Notes: generated by a model from the sequence alone, not told the origin. Numbered from the stretch's first letter, positions 1 through 8,532 are shown. The stretch: 52,255 nt of DNA from Lachnospiraceae bacterium (GCA_902363675.1 CABJAV010000019.1:1-52255); one strand, 5' to 3'. Program-made: numbers and translations.

Positions 1-27
1 AGGTACTGTTTATAATTTCAAAAGAAA

Positions 28-70
28 AAGCAGGATTCGGAAGTCGTTAACGAGACTTCCCATCCTGCTT
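28..70 (-). terminator. Strong hairpin, minus-strand terminator
   Basis: AAGCAGGAT plus GGAAGTC pair with GACTTCC plus ATCCTGCTT around an 8-base loop. Read on the minus strand the stem is followed by a T-rich run, so it would end transcripts coming from the right. No convincing minus-strand gene lies to its right, so it may instead act for a gene left of the window, or be bidirectional. Confidence 0.6.
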
Positions 71-138
71 GAGTTTATCCACAAATATATTTTTTTAAAT
101 TTCGTCAGTTTTTACAATGGTCTGAACAGTAACCATTT

Positions 139-708
139 TCGGGTATAAAAGAAAAGAATTGCAACGAACCTGCTCCTCCAGCCAACCTCCCGCCCCCACG
201 CATGCGCCCTCACACTTCCACAGTTACGGTTTAAGCCAGAATTACAGAAGTTGTGGAAGCCTTTTCCTGCCTCTATTTTCGTGTCCGGCTCGCGTTTCGA
301 CATCTCCGCCGCTGTGTCTGTCTCTCGAAGATGCGCTCAGCATTTCTAGTTCGTCTAAGAGGGGGCATTCACAAATCTGATTGTGCTCGCTCTCCATTGT
401 GTCGCCCATCATAGTATTGCATTACTTGTTAGTAGAACGAGGGCGCAAATGCGACCCGCGAGCCCGGTATTGTTCATACCCCCCTCTAAGACGAATACAA
501 AATACTTCGGACGTCATCTTCGAGAGACAGACACAGCGGCGGAGGTGTCGAAACTTGAACGGACAGGAATCATCAAGGAGGCAGGGGAAGGGTTGCTACA
601 AATTCGTAATTCTGGCTTACTAGTAACTGTGGAAGTGTGAGGGCGCATGTGTGGGGGCGGGAGGTTGGCTGGAGGAGCAGGTTCGTTGCAATTCTTTTTT
701 ATAGCCGA
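139..708. repeat. Giant imperfect palindrome, about 570 bp
   Basis: The left arm from about 139 and the right arm to about 708 are reverse complements along nearly their full length. The outer 75 or so bases (about 153-228 against 628-700) differ at very few positions. The inner arms (about 229-345 against 480-627) match with scattered mismatches, and pairing continues toward the centre near 400-450. The ends read TCGGGTATAA and TTATAGCCGA in inverted orientation, like terminal inverted repeats. Short open frames in both arms are not coherent proteins. No clear target-site duplication was seen. The element is visibly more GC-rich than its surroundings and ends four bases before the pst Pho box. 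It may be a MITE-like element or two decayed inverted copies of a mobile-element end. Confidence 0.8.
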
Positions 709-711
709 CCC

Positions 712-777
712 CTAACATACATTTTACATCCAATTTACATAGGAATGGTTACACACTTTACATTTGGCACGTAAGAT
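712..777 (+). promoter_or_regulatory. Pho-box promoter of pstS
   Basis: TTTACA occurs at 723, 734 and 757, with a weaker CTAACA at 712. The 11-base spacing matches the tandem TT(A/T)ACA half-sites bound by PhoB/PhoP-type OmpR regulators. A -10-like TAAGAT lies at 772-777, fifteen bases after the start of the last site, and there is no good -35, as in activator-dependent promoters. The same geometry recurs before pstB and the Na/Pi symporter gene. Binding is inferred. Confidence 0.75.
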
Positions 778-833
778 AACACCTGTACTCGAAAAGAAAT
801 AAAATGAAAAAGAGAAAGAAAAGAGGAAAAGAC

Positions 834-1748
834 ATGAAAAACAGAGTAAAAAAAATGGTGGCAATTCTTACCGCAGCTACAATGGTTGCAGCAGGAGTAA
901 TGGGATGCGGAAGCAGTGATACAAATGCAGATGCAAACAATTCCAACGACAATACAACACAGACAGAGAGTCAGGCAACAGATAATCATACAGCAGACAA
1001 CACCGACTTAAGCGGATCTGTTACATTAGCAGGAAGTACTTCCATGGAGAAACTTGCAAACGCAATGAATGAAGCATTCATGGAGAAATATCCAAACGTT
1101 TCTGCTACAGCAGAGTTTACCGGATCCAGTGCAGGTATCGAATCACTTGCAGCCGGAAGCGTAGATATCGGAGATGCTTCACGTGCACTTTCTGATGATG
1201 AGAAAGGCCAGGGAATCGTAGAGAACATCGTAGCAATCGATGGTATCGCAGTGATCACAGATACAGACAATACAATTACAGATATCAAGTCTGAAGATCT
1301 TGCAAAGGTTTACACAGGAGAAATCACAAACTGGAAAGATCTTGGCGGAAAAGATGAGCAGATCGTAGTTATCGGTCGTGAGGCTGGTTCTGGTACAAGA
1401 GATGCATTTGAAGAGTTGATGGATGTAAAGGATTCCTGCAAATATGCACAGGAACTTGATTCTACAGGTGCTGTACTTGCAAAGGTTGCAGCTACTCCGG
1501 GAGCCGTTGGATATGTATCACTTGATGTTTTGGATGACACTGTAAACGGATTAAAGATCAACTCCGTAGAGCCGACAGAAGAGAACATTCTTGCAGGCAC
1601 TTATGTATTGCAGAGACCATTCGTTATGGCAACCAAGGGAGAAATCTCTGAGCAGAGCGAGCAGGTACAGGCATATTTCGACTTCATCAACTCAGAAGAC
1701 GGACAGAATGTTATCAAATCTGTAGGACTGATCATTCCACAGAAGTAA
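834..1748 (+). CDS. pstS: Phosphate ABC transporter substrate-binding lipoprotein PstS
   Basis: PstS captures inorganic phosphate outside the membrane and hands it to PstCA. The product is about 304 aa. A basic N-terminus and hydrophobic stretch end in a lipobox with the lipidated Cys at residue 25, followed by a Ser/Thr/Asn-rich linker. The mature part shows PstS features: LAGSTSMEKL near the start, then FTGSSAGIESLAAGSVDIG, and GREAGSGTRDAFEEL, which contribute phosphate-binding Ser, Thr, Arg and Asp residues. Start 834 is chosen over an in-frame ATG at 804 because a GAGGAAAAG ribosome site precedes it and the signal peptide then has normal length. It is first in pstS-pstC-pstA and lies behind a Pho-box promoter, so phosphate limitation should induce it. 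Confidence 0.96.
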   Translation: MKNRVKKMVAILTAATMVAAGVMGCGSSDTNADANNSNDNTTQTESQATDNHTADNTDLSGSVTLAGSTSMEKLANAMNEAFMEKYPNVSATAEFTGSSAGIESLAAGSVDIGDASRALSDDEKGQGIVENIVAIDGIAVITDTDNTITDIKSEDLAKVYTGEITNWKDLGGKDEQIVVIGREAGSGTRDAFEELMDVKDSCKYAQELDSTGAVLAKVAATPGAVGYVSLDVLDDTVNGLKINSVEPTEENILAGTYVLQRPFVMATKGEISEQSEQVQAYFDFINSEDGQNVIKSVGLIIPQK

Positions 1749-1770
1749 AAGAACATGTGAGGACAAAGAT

Positions 1771-2682
1771 ATGAACAACGGTAAAGCAGCAAAGCACATC
1801 GTAGAAACGATTGCAAAAATAATATTTCTTATATGTGCGGTTGTTGCCATCGTAGCAGTTCTTTCCATAACAGTTTATATGTTTGCAAAAGGCACCCCGG
1901 CATTGGCAAAGGTCGGGGTGACTGACCTGTTATTTGGAACTGCATGGCAGCCTACCGCAGCGAACCCGACGTATGGAATTTTCTATATTATCTGTACTTC
2001 TATTATAGGTACAGCCGTAGCGATAGCTATCGGTGTGCCAATCGGAATTCTCACCGCGGTATTTATTACAGAGGTTTCGAACAAAAAGATCGCGGCAATC
2101 GTACAGCCGGCAGTGGAATTACTTGCTGCAATTCCATCTGTAATCTATGGTCTGCTTGGAATGATGCTTTTGAATCCGCTGATGTACAAACTGGAAAAGC
2201 ATATATTTGCGGGAAGCACAACCCATCAGTTTACCGGAGGCGCGAACCTTTTGTCAGCAATTATTGTACTGGCAATTATGATTCTTCCTACCGTAATCAA
2301 TATCAGTGTATCGTCCATTCGTGCGGTACCGGGACACATGAAAGCAGCGTCCCTTGCACTTGGAGCGACACACATCCAGACGATTTTTAAAGTCATGATT
2401 CCGGCGGCAAAATCCGGTATTCTGACAGGTGTGGTACTTGGTATTGGCCGTGCACTCGGCGAGGCAATGGCGATCAACATGGTAGCCGGAGGCTCAGTAA
2501 ATATTCCGCTGCCGTTTAACTCGGTACGATTCCTTACCACACAGATTGTCAGCGAGATGAGTTATGCAGAAGGCCTGCACAGAGAGGTGCTTTTCACTGT
2601 TGGCCTCGTATTATTTGTCTTCATTATGATTATCAACCTGATTCTTGCACAGGTTGAAAAGAGAGGAGCTGTGGAGCAATGA
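1771..2682 (+). CDS. pstC: Phosphate ABC transporter permease PstC
   Basis: This 303-aa polytopic membrane protein is one of the two permeases forming the phosphate channel. It has an N-terminal transmembrane helix (about 18-40), then five more hydrophobic segments. The EAA-like loop is seen as ASLALGATHIQTIFKVMIPAA, followed by GRALGEAMAINMVAGG, which is typical of PstC. It starts 22 bases after pstS and overlaps pstA by four bases (ATGA), so the two permeases are translationally coupled. Confidence 0.95.
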   Translation: MNNGKAAKHIVETIAKIIFLICAVVAIVAVLSITVYMFAKGTPALAKVGVTDLLFGTAWQPTAANPTYGIFYIICTSIIGTAVAIAIGVPIGILTAVFITEVSNKKIAAIVQPAVELLAAIPSVIYGLLGMMLLNPLMYKLEKHIFAGSTTHQFTGGANLLSAIIVLAIMILPTVINISVSSIRAVPGHMKAASLALGATHIQTIFKVMIPAAKSGILTGVVLGIGRALGEAMAINMVAGGSVNIPLPFNSVRFLTTQIVSEMSYAEGLHREVLFTVGLVLFVFIMIINLILAQVEKRGAVEQ

Positions 2683-3557
2683 CGAAAAATCGGACAAGTA
2701 TTTGCACAAAAACAAGACATCCGGGAGATTTTCTGATGTACATCGCAATCTATGCATGTGCAGCAGTTTCCGTGGCTCTGCTTCTTGGAATCATCATCTA
2801 TGTATTTGTAAAGGGTATCCGCAGTGTAAACTGGGAATTTTTGACCAGTGTGACTTCGGTGCTGAATGGAACAACAGGTATTGCAGGTAATATTTTAAAT
2901 ACATTGTATATCATTGTTCTGACCATGCTTATGGCAACACCGGTCGGAGTGGGTGCAGCTGTATATCTCAATGAATACGCAAAACCGGGCAAACTGGTCA
3001 GCCTGATCGAGTTTGCCACCGAGACACTGGCAGGAATTCCATCGATCATTTTTGGTCTGTTTGGCAAGCTGTTTTTCGGTGAAACACTGGGCTTTAGCTT
3101 CTCGATTTTAACGGGTGCGTTTACCATGGCACTTATGGTTCTCCCCCTTGTGACCCGTAACACACAGGAAGCATTAAAGACCGTTCCGGACAGTTACCGT
3201 ACCGGCGCGATCGGTCTGGGTGCAGGCAAATGGCACATGATCCGTACCATTTTACTTCCATCCGCAATGCCGGGAATCATTACCGGAGTCATCCTTGCGG
3301 TCGGAAGAATCGTGGGCGAATCTGCCGCACTGCTTTTCACCGCAGGAAGTGCCGGGCTTCTTCCAAAGAGTTTTACACAGTTTATGGAAAAGGCCGCACA
3401 TCCGGGTGGAACCCTTACCATTCAGTTATATTTGAGCGCAACAAAGGGCGAGTTCGGCGTAGCCTTTGGTATTGCGGTAGTACTTCTTATCATTGTGCTG
3501 GGCATCAATTTCCTCACGAAGGCACTGGCAAAGAAGTTCGACGTCGAACGCAGATAG
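2679..3557 (+). CDS. pstA: Phosphate ABC transporter permease PstA
   Basis: This is the partner permease of PstC, 292 aa, with six predicted membrane segments. The EAA loop region reads IGLGAGKWHMIRTILLPSA and the following helix carries GRIVGESAALLFTAG, both characteristic of PstA. Its start overlaps the pstC stop. In most genomes pstB follows directly; here the next 9 kb is unrelated and pstB reappears at 12653, so the ATPase is made from a separate transcript. Confidence 0.95.
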   Translation: MTKNRTSICTKTRHPGDFLMYIAIYACAAVSVALLLGIIIYVFVKGIRSVNWEFLTSVTSVLNGTTGIAGNILNTLYIIVLTMLMATPVGVGAAVYLNEYAKPGKLVSLIEFATETLAGIPSIIFGLFGKLFFGETLGFSFSILTGAFTMALMVLPLVTRNTQEALKTVPDSYRTGAIGLGAGKWHMIRTILLPSAMPGIITGVILAVGRIVGESAALLFTAGSAGLLPKSFTQFMEKAAHPGGTLTIQLYLSATKGEFGVAFGIAVVLLIIVLGINFLTKALAKKFDVERR

Positions 3558-3609
3558 ATGAAATTTGTTACTGTCCACATATAGGTGTGATCAGTGACTA
3601 TAATTTTTC

Positions 3610-3660
3610 AAAAAAGCTGGCGAATGAGATTTCGCTGGCTTTTTTAATGTGCTATGATTA
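3610..3660 (+). repeat. 51-bp terminator-promoter repeat, copy 1
   Basis: A hairpin (AAAAAAGC...GCGAA against TTCGC...GCTTTTTT, with two G-U pairs) at 3610-3645 ends the pstSCA transcript. It is followed at once by ATGTGCTATGAT, which resembles an extended -10 promoter for the next gene. The whole block recurs at 8533-8583 with three differences. A shorter relative lies at 6593-6626. Confidence 0.8.
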
Positions 3661-3701
3661 GTTGTAGAAATATCGGATCAGCATAGAGGAGATTGTAACA
3701 A

Positions 3702-4436
3702 ATGAATTTTATTGATAAAGCATTTGAAGCATTACTTCGAGGAGAAAGCATTATTTCTGCAATCGATGAACAGATTGTATATAATCAGTTGGACGGTAAT
3801 GAACAGGCAATCTGGAGTTTACTTCTGGCAAGCGGATATTTAAAAGTTCTGTCATATGAGAGTTATCTTGATATTCCGGAAGGTGCAGAACCGGATTATG
3901 AGCTGATGCTGACCAACTACGAAGTAAAACTCATGTTTCAGAGAATGATTCATGACTGGTTTATTCAGGTGGAGCCTGATTACAATGATTTCATCAAAGC
4001 ATTACTTGTGGGTGATAAAAAGGCAATGAATGCATATATGAATCGTGTGGCGCTTGGAACATTCAGCTATTTCGATGTGGGAAATCGTCCATCGGATGAG
4101 GCACCGAAGCGCTTTTATCACGGATTTGTGTTAGGATTGATTGTGGATTTACAGGGCAGATATGTAATTACTTCCAATCGTGAGAGCGGATTCGGCAGAT
4201 ACGATGTTATGATCGAACCGAAAAATCCGGAAGAAAACGATGCCTATATTCTGGAATTCAAAGTGCATGATTCGGAAGATGAGAAAGACTTGAGGGAAAC
4301 CGTGCAGTCGGCATTGCAACAGATTGATGAAAGACAATACAAAGCGCAGCTAGGCATGCGGGGGATTTCAGAAAAGAAAATTCACAGTTATGGATTTGCT
4401 TTCCAGGGGAAAAAAGTATTGATTGATGGAGAATAA
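3702..4436 (+). CDS. C-terminal part of an AAA-ATPase-like/PD-(D/E)XK family protein
   Basis: The 244-aa product matches what I know of the C-terminal half of the large AAA-ATPase-like/DUF1703 proteins common in gut Clostridia and Bacteroidetes, which are usually over 500 aa. Seen here are the inter-domain helices (IDEQIVYNQL, AIWSLLLASGYLK) and the nuclease-like domain: YHGFVLGLI, then SNRESGFGRYDVMIEP, then AYILEFKV. These give the G-x-G-R-x-D and E-x-K of the PD-(D/E)XK core. The N-terminal P-loop ATPase half is absent. The reading frame is intact, with an AGAGGAG ribosome site and a promoter-like block upstream, so it may be expressed as a stand-alone piece or be a remnant. Function is unknown; roles in defence or element control have been suggested for relatives. 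Confidence 0.75.
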   Translation: MNFIDKAFEALLRGESIISAIDEQIVYNQLDGNEQAIWSLLLASGYLKVLSYESYLDIPEGAEPDYELMLTNYEVKLMFQRMIHDWFIQVEPDYNDFIKALLVGDKKAMNAYMNRVALGTFSYFDVGNRPSDEAPKRFYHGFVLGLIVDLQGRYVITSNRESGFGRYDVMIEPKNPEENDAYILEFKVHDSEDEKDLRETVQSALQQIDERQYKAQLGMRGISEKKIHSYGFAFQGKKVLIDGE

Positions 4437-4455
4437 AAAAGTCAATATTGATGTT

Positions 4456-4494
4456 CAAAAGACCGATTCCAGATAGCTTGGAATCGGTCTTTTG
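4456..4494. terminator. Bidirectional terminator hairpin
   Basis: A perfect 16-bp stem (CAAAAGACCGATTCCA with its complement) around a 7-base loop sits between two convergent genes (the PD-(D/E)XK fragment and the minus-strand secreted protein). It has A/T runs on both sides, so it can serve both. Confidence 0.85.
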
Positions 4495-4534
4495 AGAAAT
4501 AAGCGTTTTGTTAGAACAAGTTTATTTTGGTAAG

Positions 4535-5008
4535 TTAGGAAACAGTACCATTTTTGCTACATGAAATAGTAACGCTTTGTGTGTGATCTTTGGAGGAACT
4601 AGGCGATGAATGAGTTGCTGTTGCATACGCAGTAGCAGAGTTTCCGCTCTTGGAAGATGATATTGATTTAATTGACCAAGTTGTCGCAGGAGCATTTGCA
4701 CTTGGAGAACAGCTAATGCAACGAGAGGTTGTACCATCATAGGTAAAAGTAGCAGTAATGGAAACACTCCATAATACAACTCCAGAAGAATCACGCATAT
4801 ATGTTGTTTTGGTTTTGGTAATATTATGGGATGTTCTGCTTAAAGAAGGCATTAAATTGGCAGAAGGAGAGGCATCGGTTATGACTGTTTGTATCGTGTA
4901 TGGGGTATTGTGACAAGTATCAAAGATAGTATCGGCTTTTGTTGAAATTGGAGTTGAGCATAATAAAAATATAGTAGAAATTAAGTATAATGTAATTTTT
5001 CTTTTCAT
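4535..5008 (-). CDS. Small secreted protein of a PadR-linked operon
   Basis: The 157-aa product has a clear signal peptide (basic MKRK, hydrophobic core, likely cleavage after about residue 25, near TKA). The body is rich in Ser, Thr and Ala with predicted beta strands, including YMRDSSGVVLWSVSITATFTY, and carries a Cys pair (CISC) plus single cysteines. It is last of three minus-strand genes: PadR regulator, membrane protein, this one. Similar exported proteins sit next to PadR regulators in other Lachnospiraceae, but I know of no assigned function. It is probably a cell-surface or extracellular effector of that regulon. Confidence 0.7.
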   Translation of the reverse strand: MKRKITLYLISTIFLLCSTPISTKADTIFDTCHNTPYTIQTVITDASPSANLMPSLSRTSHNITKTKTTYMRDSSGVVLWSVSITATFTYDGTTSRCISCSPSANAPATTWSIKSISSSKSGNSATAYATATHSSPSSSKDHTQSVTISCSKNGTVS

Positions 5009-5023
5009 AGGAATTCTTTCTCC

Positions 5024-5398
5024 TTATTTAATATCTGTATCAGTAAAATAAACGGCTTCTTGTTTAAAAACTTGAAAACTTTGATAATAAGTAATAGCAA
5101 AAATAGAAGTTATACATGCAAACATAATAATTAGTGCAACGATGAGACATCTTATATATTTACTTGTTCGAATTCGTTTTATTAAAGTCTCTGTAGGAAG
5201 TGTAGAAATATAGGAATTTACAGTATCTACAGGAGAACCAAATTCTTTATATAAGTCATCCATTGTTTGAGGGGAGGTGTCTTCACAGAAATCTTCCAGA
5301 TTACTTGTCAGAGTAGTCAAACAATTTTTCTCTGATTTCCCAATGGTAGGAAGTAGAAGCTTCACCTGAGAGATATATTGTTTACATAAGCGATTCAT
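5024..5398 (-). CDS. HAAS/DUF1700-like single-pass membrane protein
   Basis: The product is 124 aa. Residues 1-75 are helical and charged, with Cys residues and a DDLYKEFGSPVDTVNSYIS segment like the HAAS (DUF1700-type) domain that accompanies PadR regulators. One transmembrane helix follows (about 85-107) and a short tail outside. The gene overlaps the 3' end of the padR gene by 17 bases and precedes the secreted-protein gene, so the three form one operon. The family is thought to signal between membrane and PadR; that is inference here. Confidence 0.7.
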   Translation of the reverse strand: MNRLCKQYISQVKLLLPTIGKSEKNCLTTLTSNLEDFCEDTSPQTMDDLYKEFGSPVDTVNSYISTLPTETLIKRIRTSKYIRCLIVALIIMFACITSIFAITYYQSFQVFKQEAVYFTDTDIK

Positions 5399-5744
5399 GT
5401 TTGTCTCCTTTCTTCAGTGAATCAAAAATTGCAGACATACCCGCGACCATATTTTCATAGTCGTGTTGCAGTTCTTCTAAATAAGTTTCCCCTGCTGACT
5501 CTATGTGATAATAGATACGAGTACGTTTTTTTCCTGCCAGAACTGAGTACTCGCTGATCATATGTTCATTTTCCAGTTTATACATGACCGTATATATGGT
5601 GTTGGGGGAGATTGAGAGCAGTTCATTTGATTCGTTTGTAATGTACTTGCTTATCTCGTAGGCATAACAATCACCTTTGTTTTTTAATATTGTCAAAACT
5701 AATAAATCTGTAATACCTGTAATTAGAGTGTTTTTGTATGCCAT
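5382..5744 (-). CDS. PadR-family transcriptional regulator
   Basis: The 120-aa product is a winged-helix regulator. Residues about 8-85 match the PadR pattern: LLVLTILKNKGDCYAYEISKY, then SPNTIYTVMYKLENEHMIS, then a wing with KKRTRIYYHIESAGE, and a C-terminal dimerisation helix. It heads the three-gene minus-strand operon and is divergent from the lipoprotein gene at 5900, so the roughly 150-base gap probably holds its operator. PadR proteins of this size usually repress their own operon until a ligand or membrane signal releases them. Confidence 0.88.
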   Translation of the reverse strand: MAYKNTLITGITDLLVLTILKNKGDCYAYEISKYITNESNELLSISPNTIYTVMYKLENEHMISEYSVLAGKKRTRIYYHIESAGETYLEELQHDYENMVAGMSAIFDSLKKGDKHESLM

Positions 5745-5899
5745 GCAATAGATCCTCCATAAATTATAATAACTATATCATGAAATATACGAACAGTAAA
5801 TATTACGGAGTACAAAATATTGATTGACAAAATAAAGTACCTATGATACGCTACAAATACAAAGATATATGTAAAAGCAATAGAGGTTTTAATGATTAT

Positions 5900-6592
5900 A
5901 TGAACAAGACAAAAATTGTAATGATCGAATGCATTCTGTTAGCTGTCAACATTGTAGCTTGTGGCAAAACAGAAGTCGAACAGACTCCGACATTTCCGCT
6001 TACACAGGAAAGAGTAACGCAGGAAGAAGTACCTGCCGAATTACCGGACAGTATTGAAGCTTATGATACATGGACAAGAGAGACACCATGGTGCAAAATC
6101 GCAGAATCCGACGATGCTGCAATCTATGCCAACGCAGATGATAATACTTCGCTATATGTGGAATGGAATCATGCTTTTACAAAGTGTAATTGGGAAAACG
6201 GCAGGGATTTGGAATCGGATATTACGATGAAAGAGCAGGATATTGACAAGGACGGAGAAAAAGAACTGCTTGTCGTTTTACATAATGTGACAGGAAGCGG
6301 CACGGGCGAGGACGAACTGCATGTGTTGGAAACAAAAAACAAGAGCGGATTTGAGGCATACCATGTACCAATGGATTCGTTTTGGAACTGGGTAAAAACG
6401 GTAGCGCATGCCAATAAAACGAAAGCAGATATTGCGGATTGTCTTTTGTATACCACGGATCTGACAGAGGAAGGCATTACGGTGTGGGCAGATATTTATG
6501 ATACGGATATGCAGGAACTGGGGAATATCACAGTCGACTTCGTATGGAACGAAAAAAGTTTGCAGGTGACACAGTACACTTATAAAATGTAG
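5900..6592 (+). CDS. Lipoprotein of unknown function
   Basis: The 230-aa product starts with a short signal peptide and a lipobox ending at Cys21 (NIVAC). A Glu/Thr/Pro-rich linker follows, then a domain with a repeated acidic stretch (KEQDIDKDGEKELLVVL) that resembles FG-GAP/EF-hand-like D-x-D-x-D-x-E loops and may bind calcium. An in-frame upstream ATG at 5843 would put 19 polar residues before the signal peptide, so 5900 is preferred; the GAGG ribosome site is 13 bases away, which is long. A TTGACA at 5824 could be a -35. The gene ends in its own terminator. I cannot name a family. Confidence 0.7.
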   Translation: MNKTKIVMIECILLAVNIVACGKTEVEQTPTFPLTQERVTQEEVPAELPDSIEAYDTWTRETPWCKIAESDDAAIYANADDNTSLYVEWNHAFTKCNWENGRDLESDITMKEQDIDKDGEKELLVVLHNVTGSGTGEDELHVLETKNKSGFEAYHVPMDSFWNWVKTVAHANKTKADIADCLLYTTDLTEEGITVWADIYDTDMQELGNITVDFVWNEKSLQVTQYTYKM

Positions 6593-6646
6593 AAAAAAGC
6601 GGGCGAATGTTTTTCCCCGCTTTTTTATGTGCGCCTTGCGGCGCAC
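6593..6646 (+). terminator. Terminator plus second small hairpin
   Basis: AAAAAAGCGGG pairs with CCCGCTTTTTT at 6593-6626, a classic intrinsic terminator right after the stop codon. A second perfect hairpin, GTGCGCC with GGCGCAC, follows at 6629-6646. Confidence 0.85.
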
Positions 6647-6765
6647 GTCACTAATTAATTTTCTGAATTTTTCTTGACTTGAACCTCGGGGTACGACTTA
6701 TGATAAATACAAATATCATATATTGGTTCTTCATATAGGAGAATCAGAGAGAAAGGAGTAGGACT

Positions 6766-8355
6766 ATGAAAAAAATACTGACATTATCTTTGGCTGCATT
6801 AATGGCATTTTCTGCACCTGCAAATGTTGTATTAGCAGCACCGGATACAAAGGTAGAAGCTTTATCGGTGAATGTGAAGGCAGCAAAAGCAACCGCAATC
6901 TCAACAGTAGAGGATTTAAAGGCGATGGAGAGCAATCCATCAGGGAATTATTATCTTGCAAAGGATATCAAATTGTCCGCAGATTTTCATCTGTTTGGGG
7001 ACAGAGAGCATCCATTTAAGGGACAGCTTGATGGAAAAGGGCACAAGCTGACCGGTTATACTTACAAGAGTTCAACCTGGGCTGAGAATGTAGGTATTTT
7101 TGGATATGCGAACGGAGCTGTGTTTAAAAATATTTCTGTTACCGGTGTGGACATTGACCTTCAGGCAGGTGGAAGATCAGGAACATTGGTATGTGAAGCT
7201 ACGAGCTGTACCTTCGATCAGATCAAAACCGCCGGAAAGATCTCAGTCAAAGGCGAGGCTGCTTATATTGGAGGAATCGTATATTCGAATGACAAAAATG
7301 CAGTGACAAAGAATTGTGTGAATGACATCGATATTACAGTTAATGTCAAGGGAACAGATGAAGGCGCACCTGCGTGCGATGTCGGAGGAATCGCAGCACT
7401 TGCATCAGGCAGCACATCAAAGTCGGTTCTTCAGAATTGTACCAATAAAGGAACGATAAAGGTAAATTATAAGCCGAGTGACGGATGGGGCGGTGATGGA
7501 TTTTCAGTAGCAGGCGTAGCAACTTCATTTTTTGGCAAAAAAGCTGTTAAAAACTGCAAAAATACCGGAGCGGTTACCTGTACGATCGATAAAGCAGCAG
7601 AAGGATATGCTACACAAGCGAAAATAACCGGTGTGATCGGAGAGAGCAATGGTGGAATAGATACCTGCTCTAATACAGGTAAGATTACAGTGAATTGTAA
7701 TGTATCAAATGCAACTGGAATCAATGTTGCAGGTGTAGTCGGCGAAACAACCTATATAGGAACAAAAATGGTAAAATCCTTTAATACAGGAGCTATCACA
7801 GTGACAGCAAATGCACCGCGCAGCACAGTTGTAGGTGGTGTCGCAGGAGTTGCTAACGATATCACACAGTCCTATAATAAGGGAAAAGTCACTGTGAATG
7901 TGAAGTCCGGCGGCGATGCAGCTGTAGGTGGTCTGGCAGGACAGGCAACCGCAAATGTACAGAATTGTTACAATACAGGTGCGGTATCCCTGTCGGCAAA
8001 GAAATTATCATATGTTGGCGGACTGGCAGGAAGTGCATCCGTATTTGATCAGTATATCAGATACAACTATTCCACAGGAAAGGTGACAGGTTCTTCCAGG
8101 AAGGTATTCAAGGGACAAGTGCTCGGATACTATACCGGTTCTTATGATGCACAAAAGAGGAATGTCTATGACAACTACTATACGGGATCAGGTAAAGCAT
8201 ACGGAGGACAGGACTTTACATGGAAACCTTATATGGGTACTGCGAAAAAGGTTTCTGCCATCACAGCTGGTAATTGTTCAAAATTAGCTTCAAAGCTTTG
8301 GACATATTCAAGTAAACAGAAACGAATGATCCTGAAAAATAATAAAGAGAAGTAA
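6766..8355 (+). CDS. Secreted GLUG-repeat surface protein
   Basis: The 529-aa product begins with a signal peptide (MKKILTLSLAALMAFSAPA..., cleavage near AAA/AP at about 24-26). After a segment resembling the start of a beta-helix (YYLAKDIKLSADF, then FKGQLDGKGHKLTGY), eight or so GLUG-type repeats run from about residue 165 to 450. Each has the shape [GA]G[IVL][AV]... followed 12-20 residues later by N-[CST]-x-N-[TK]-G-x-[IV]-x-[VL]; a clear one is GGLAG...NCYNTGAVSLS. No LPXTG motif or membrane anchor is seen, so the protein is probably released or held non-covalently. A strong AAAGGAG site precedes the ATG. Such right-handed beta-helix proteins are often adhesins, but no partner can be named. 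Confidence 0.85.
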   Translation: MKKILTLSLAALMAFSAPANVVLAAPDTKVEALSVNVKAAKATAISTVEDLKAMESNPSGNYYLAKDIKLSADFHLFGDREHPFKGQLDGKGHKLTGYTYKSSTWAENVGIFGYANGAVFKNISVTGVDIDLQAGGRSGTLVCEATSCTFDQIKTAGKISVKGEAAYIGGIVYSNDKNAVTKNCVNDIDITVNVKGTDEGAPACDVGGIAALASGSTSKSVLQNCTNKGTIKVNYKPSDGWGGDGFSVAGVATSFFGKKAVKNCKNTGAVTCTIDKAAEGYATQAKITGVIGESNGGIDTCSNTGKITVNCNVSNATGINVAGVVGETTYIGTKMVKSFNTGAITVTANAPRSTVVGGVAGVANDITQSYNKGKVTVNVKSGGDAAVGGLAGQATANVQNCYNTGAVSLSAKKLSYVGGLAGSASVFDQYIRYNYSTGKVTGSSRKVFKGQVLGYYTGSYDAQKRNVYDNYYTGSGKAYGGQDFTWKPYMGTAKKVSAITAGNCSKLASKLWTYSSKQKRMILKNNKEK

Positions 8356-8520
8356 GATATTTTCGATAATGCCGGGGTCTGCATTGCAGTTATAAGCATA
8401 CTTCTTATTCCGGTTCTGGCTGGAGTAGTACTTATTTTGCATGTGGGGATGAAACCGAGCGACGGAGACAATCAATGGGGACAAAAGCAGGAAGCGTATG
8501 AAGTAAAAACGCATATATGA
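8356..8520 (+). pseudogene. Remnant of a small membrane protein (DUF805-like C-terminus)
   Basis: Directly after the GLUG gene stop, the same frame stays open for 54 codons without a usable start. It encodes a hydrophobic helix (IAVISILLIPVLAGVVLIL) then KPSDGDNQWGQKQ. The helix plus a polar tail of D/N/G and 'G..K' resembles the end of DUF805 inner-membrane proteins. It looks like the 3' end of a gene whose front was lost when the GLUG gene was placed here. The match is by eye and short. Confidence 0.5.
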
Positions 8521-8532
8521 GTTTTAAATTGG

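Noticed and set aside
112..640. Short open frames in both arms of the first palindrome
   Set aside because: They have no ribosome sites, overlap each other on both strands and the two arms do not give the same protein, so they look like by-products of the inverted repeat.
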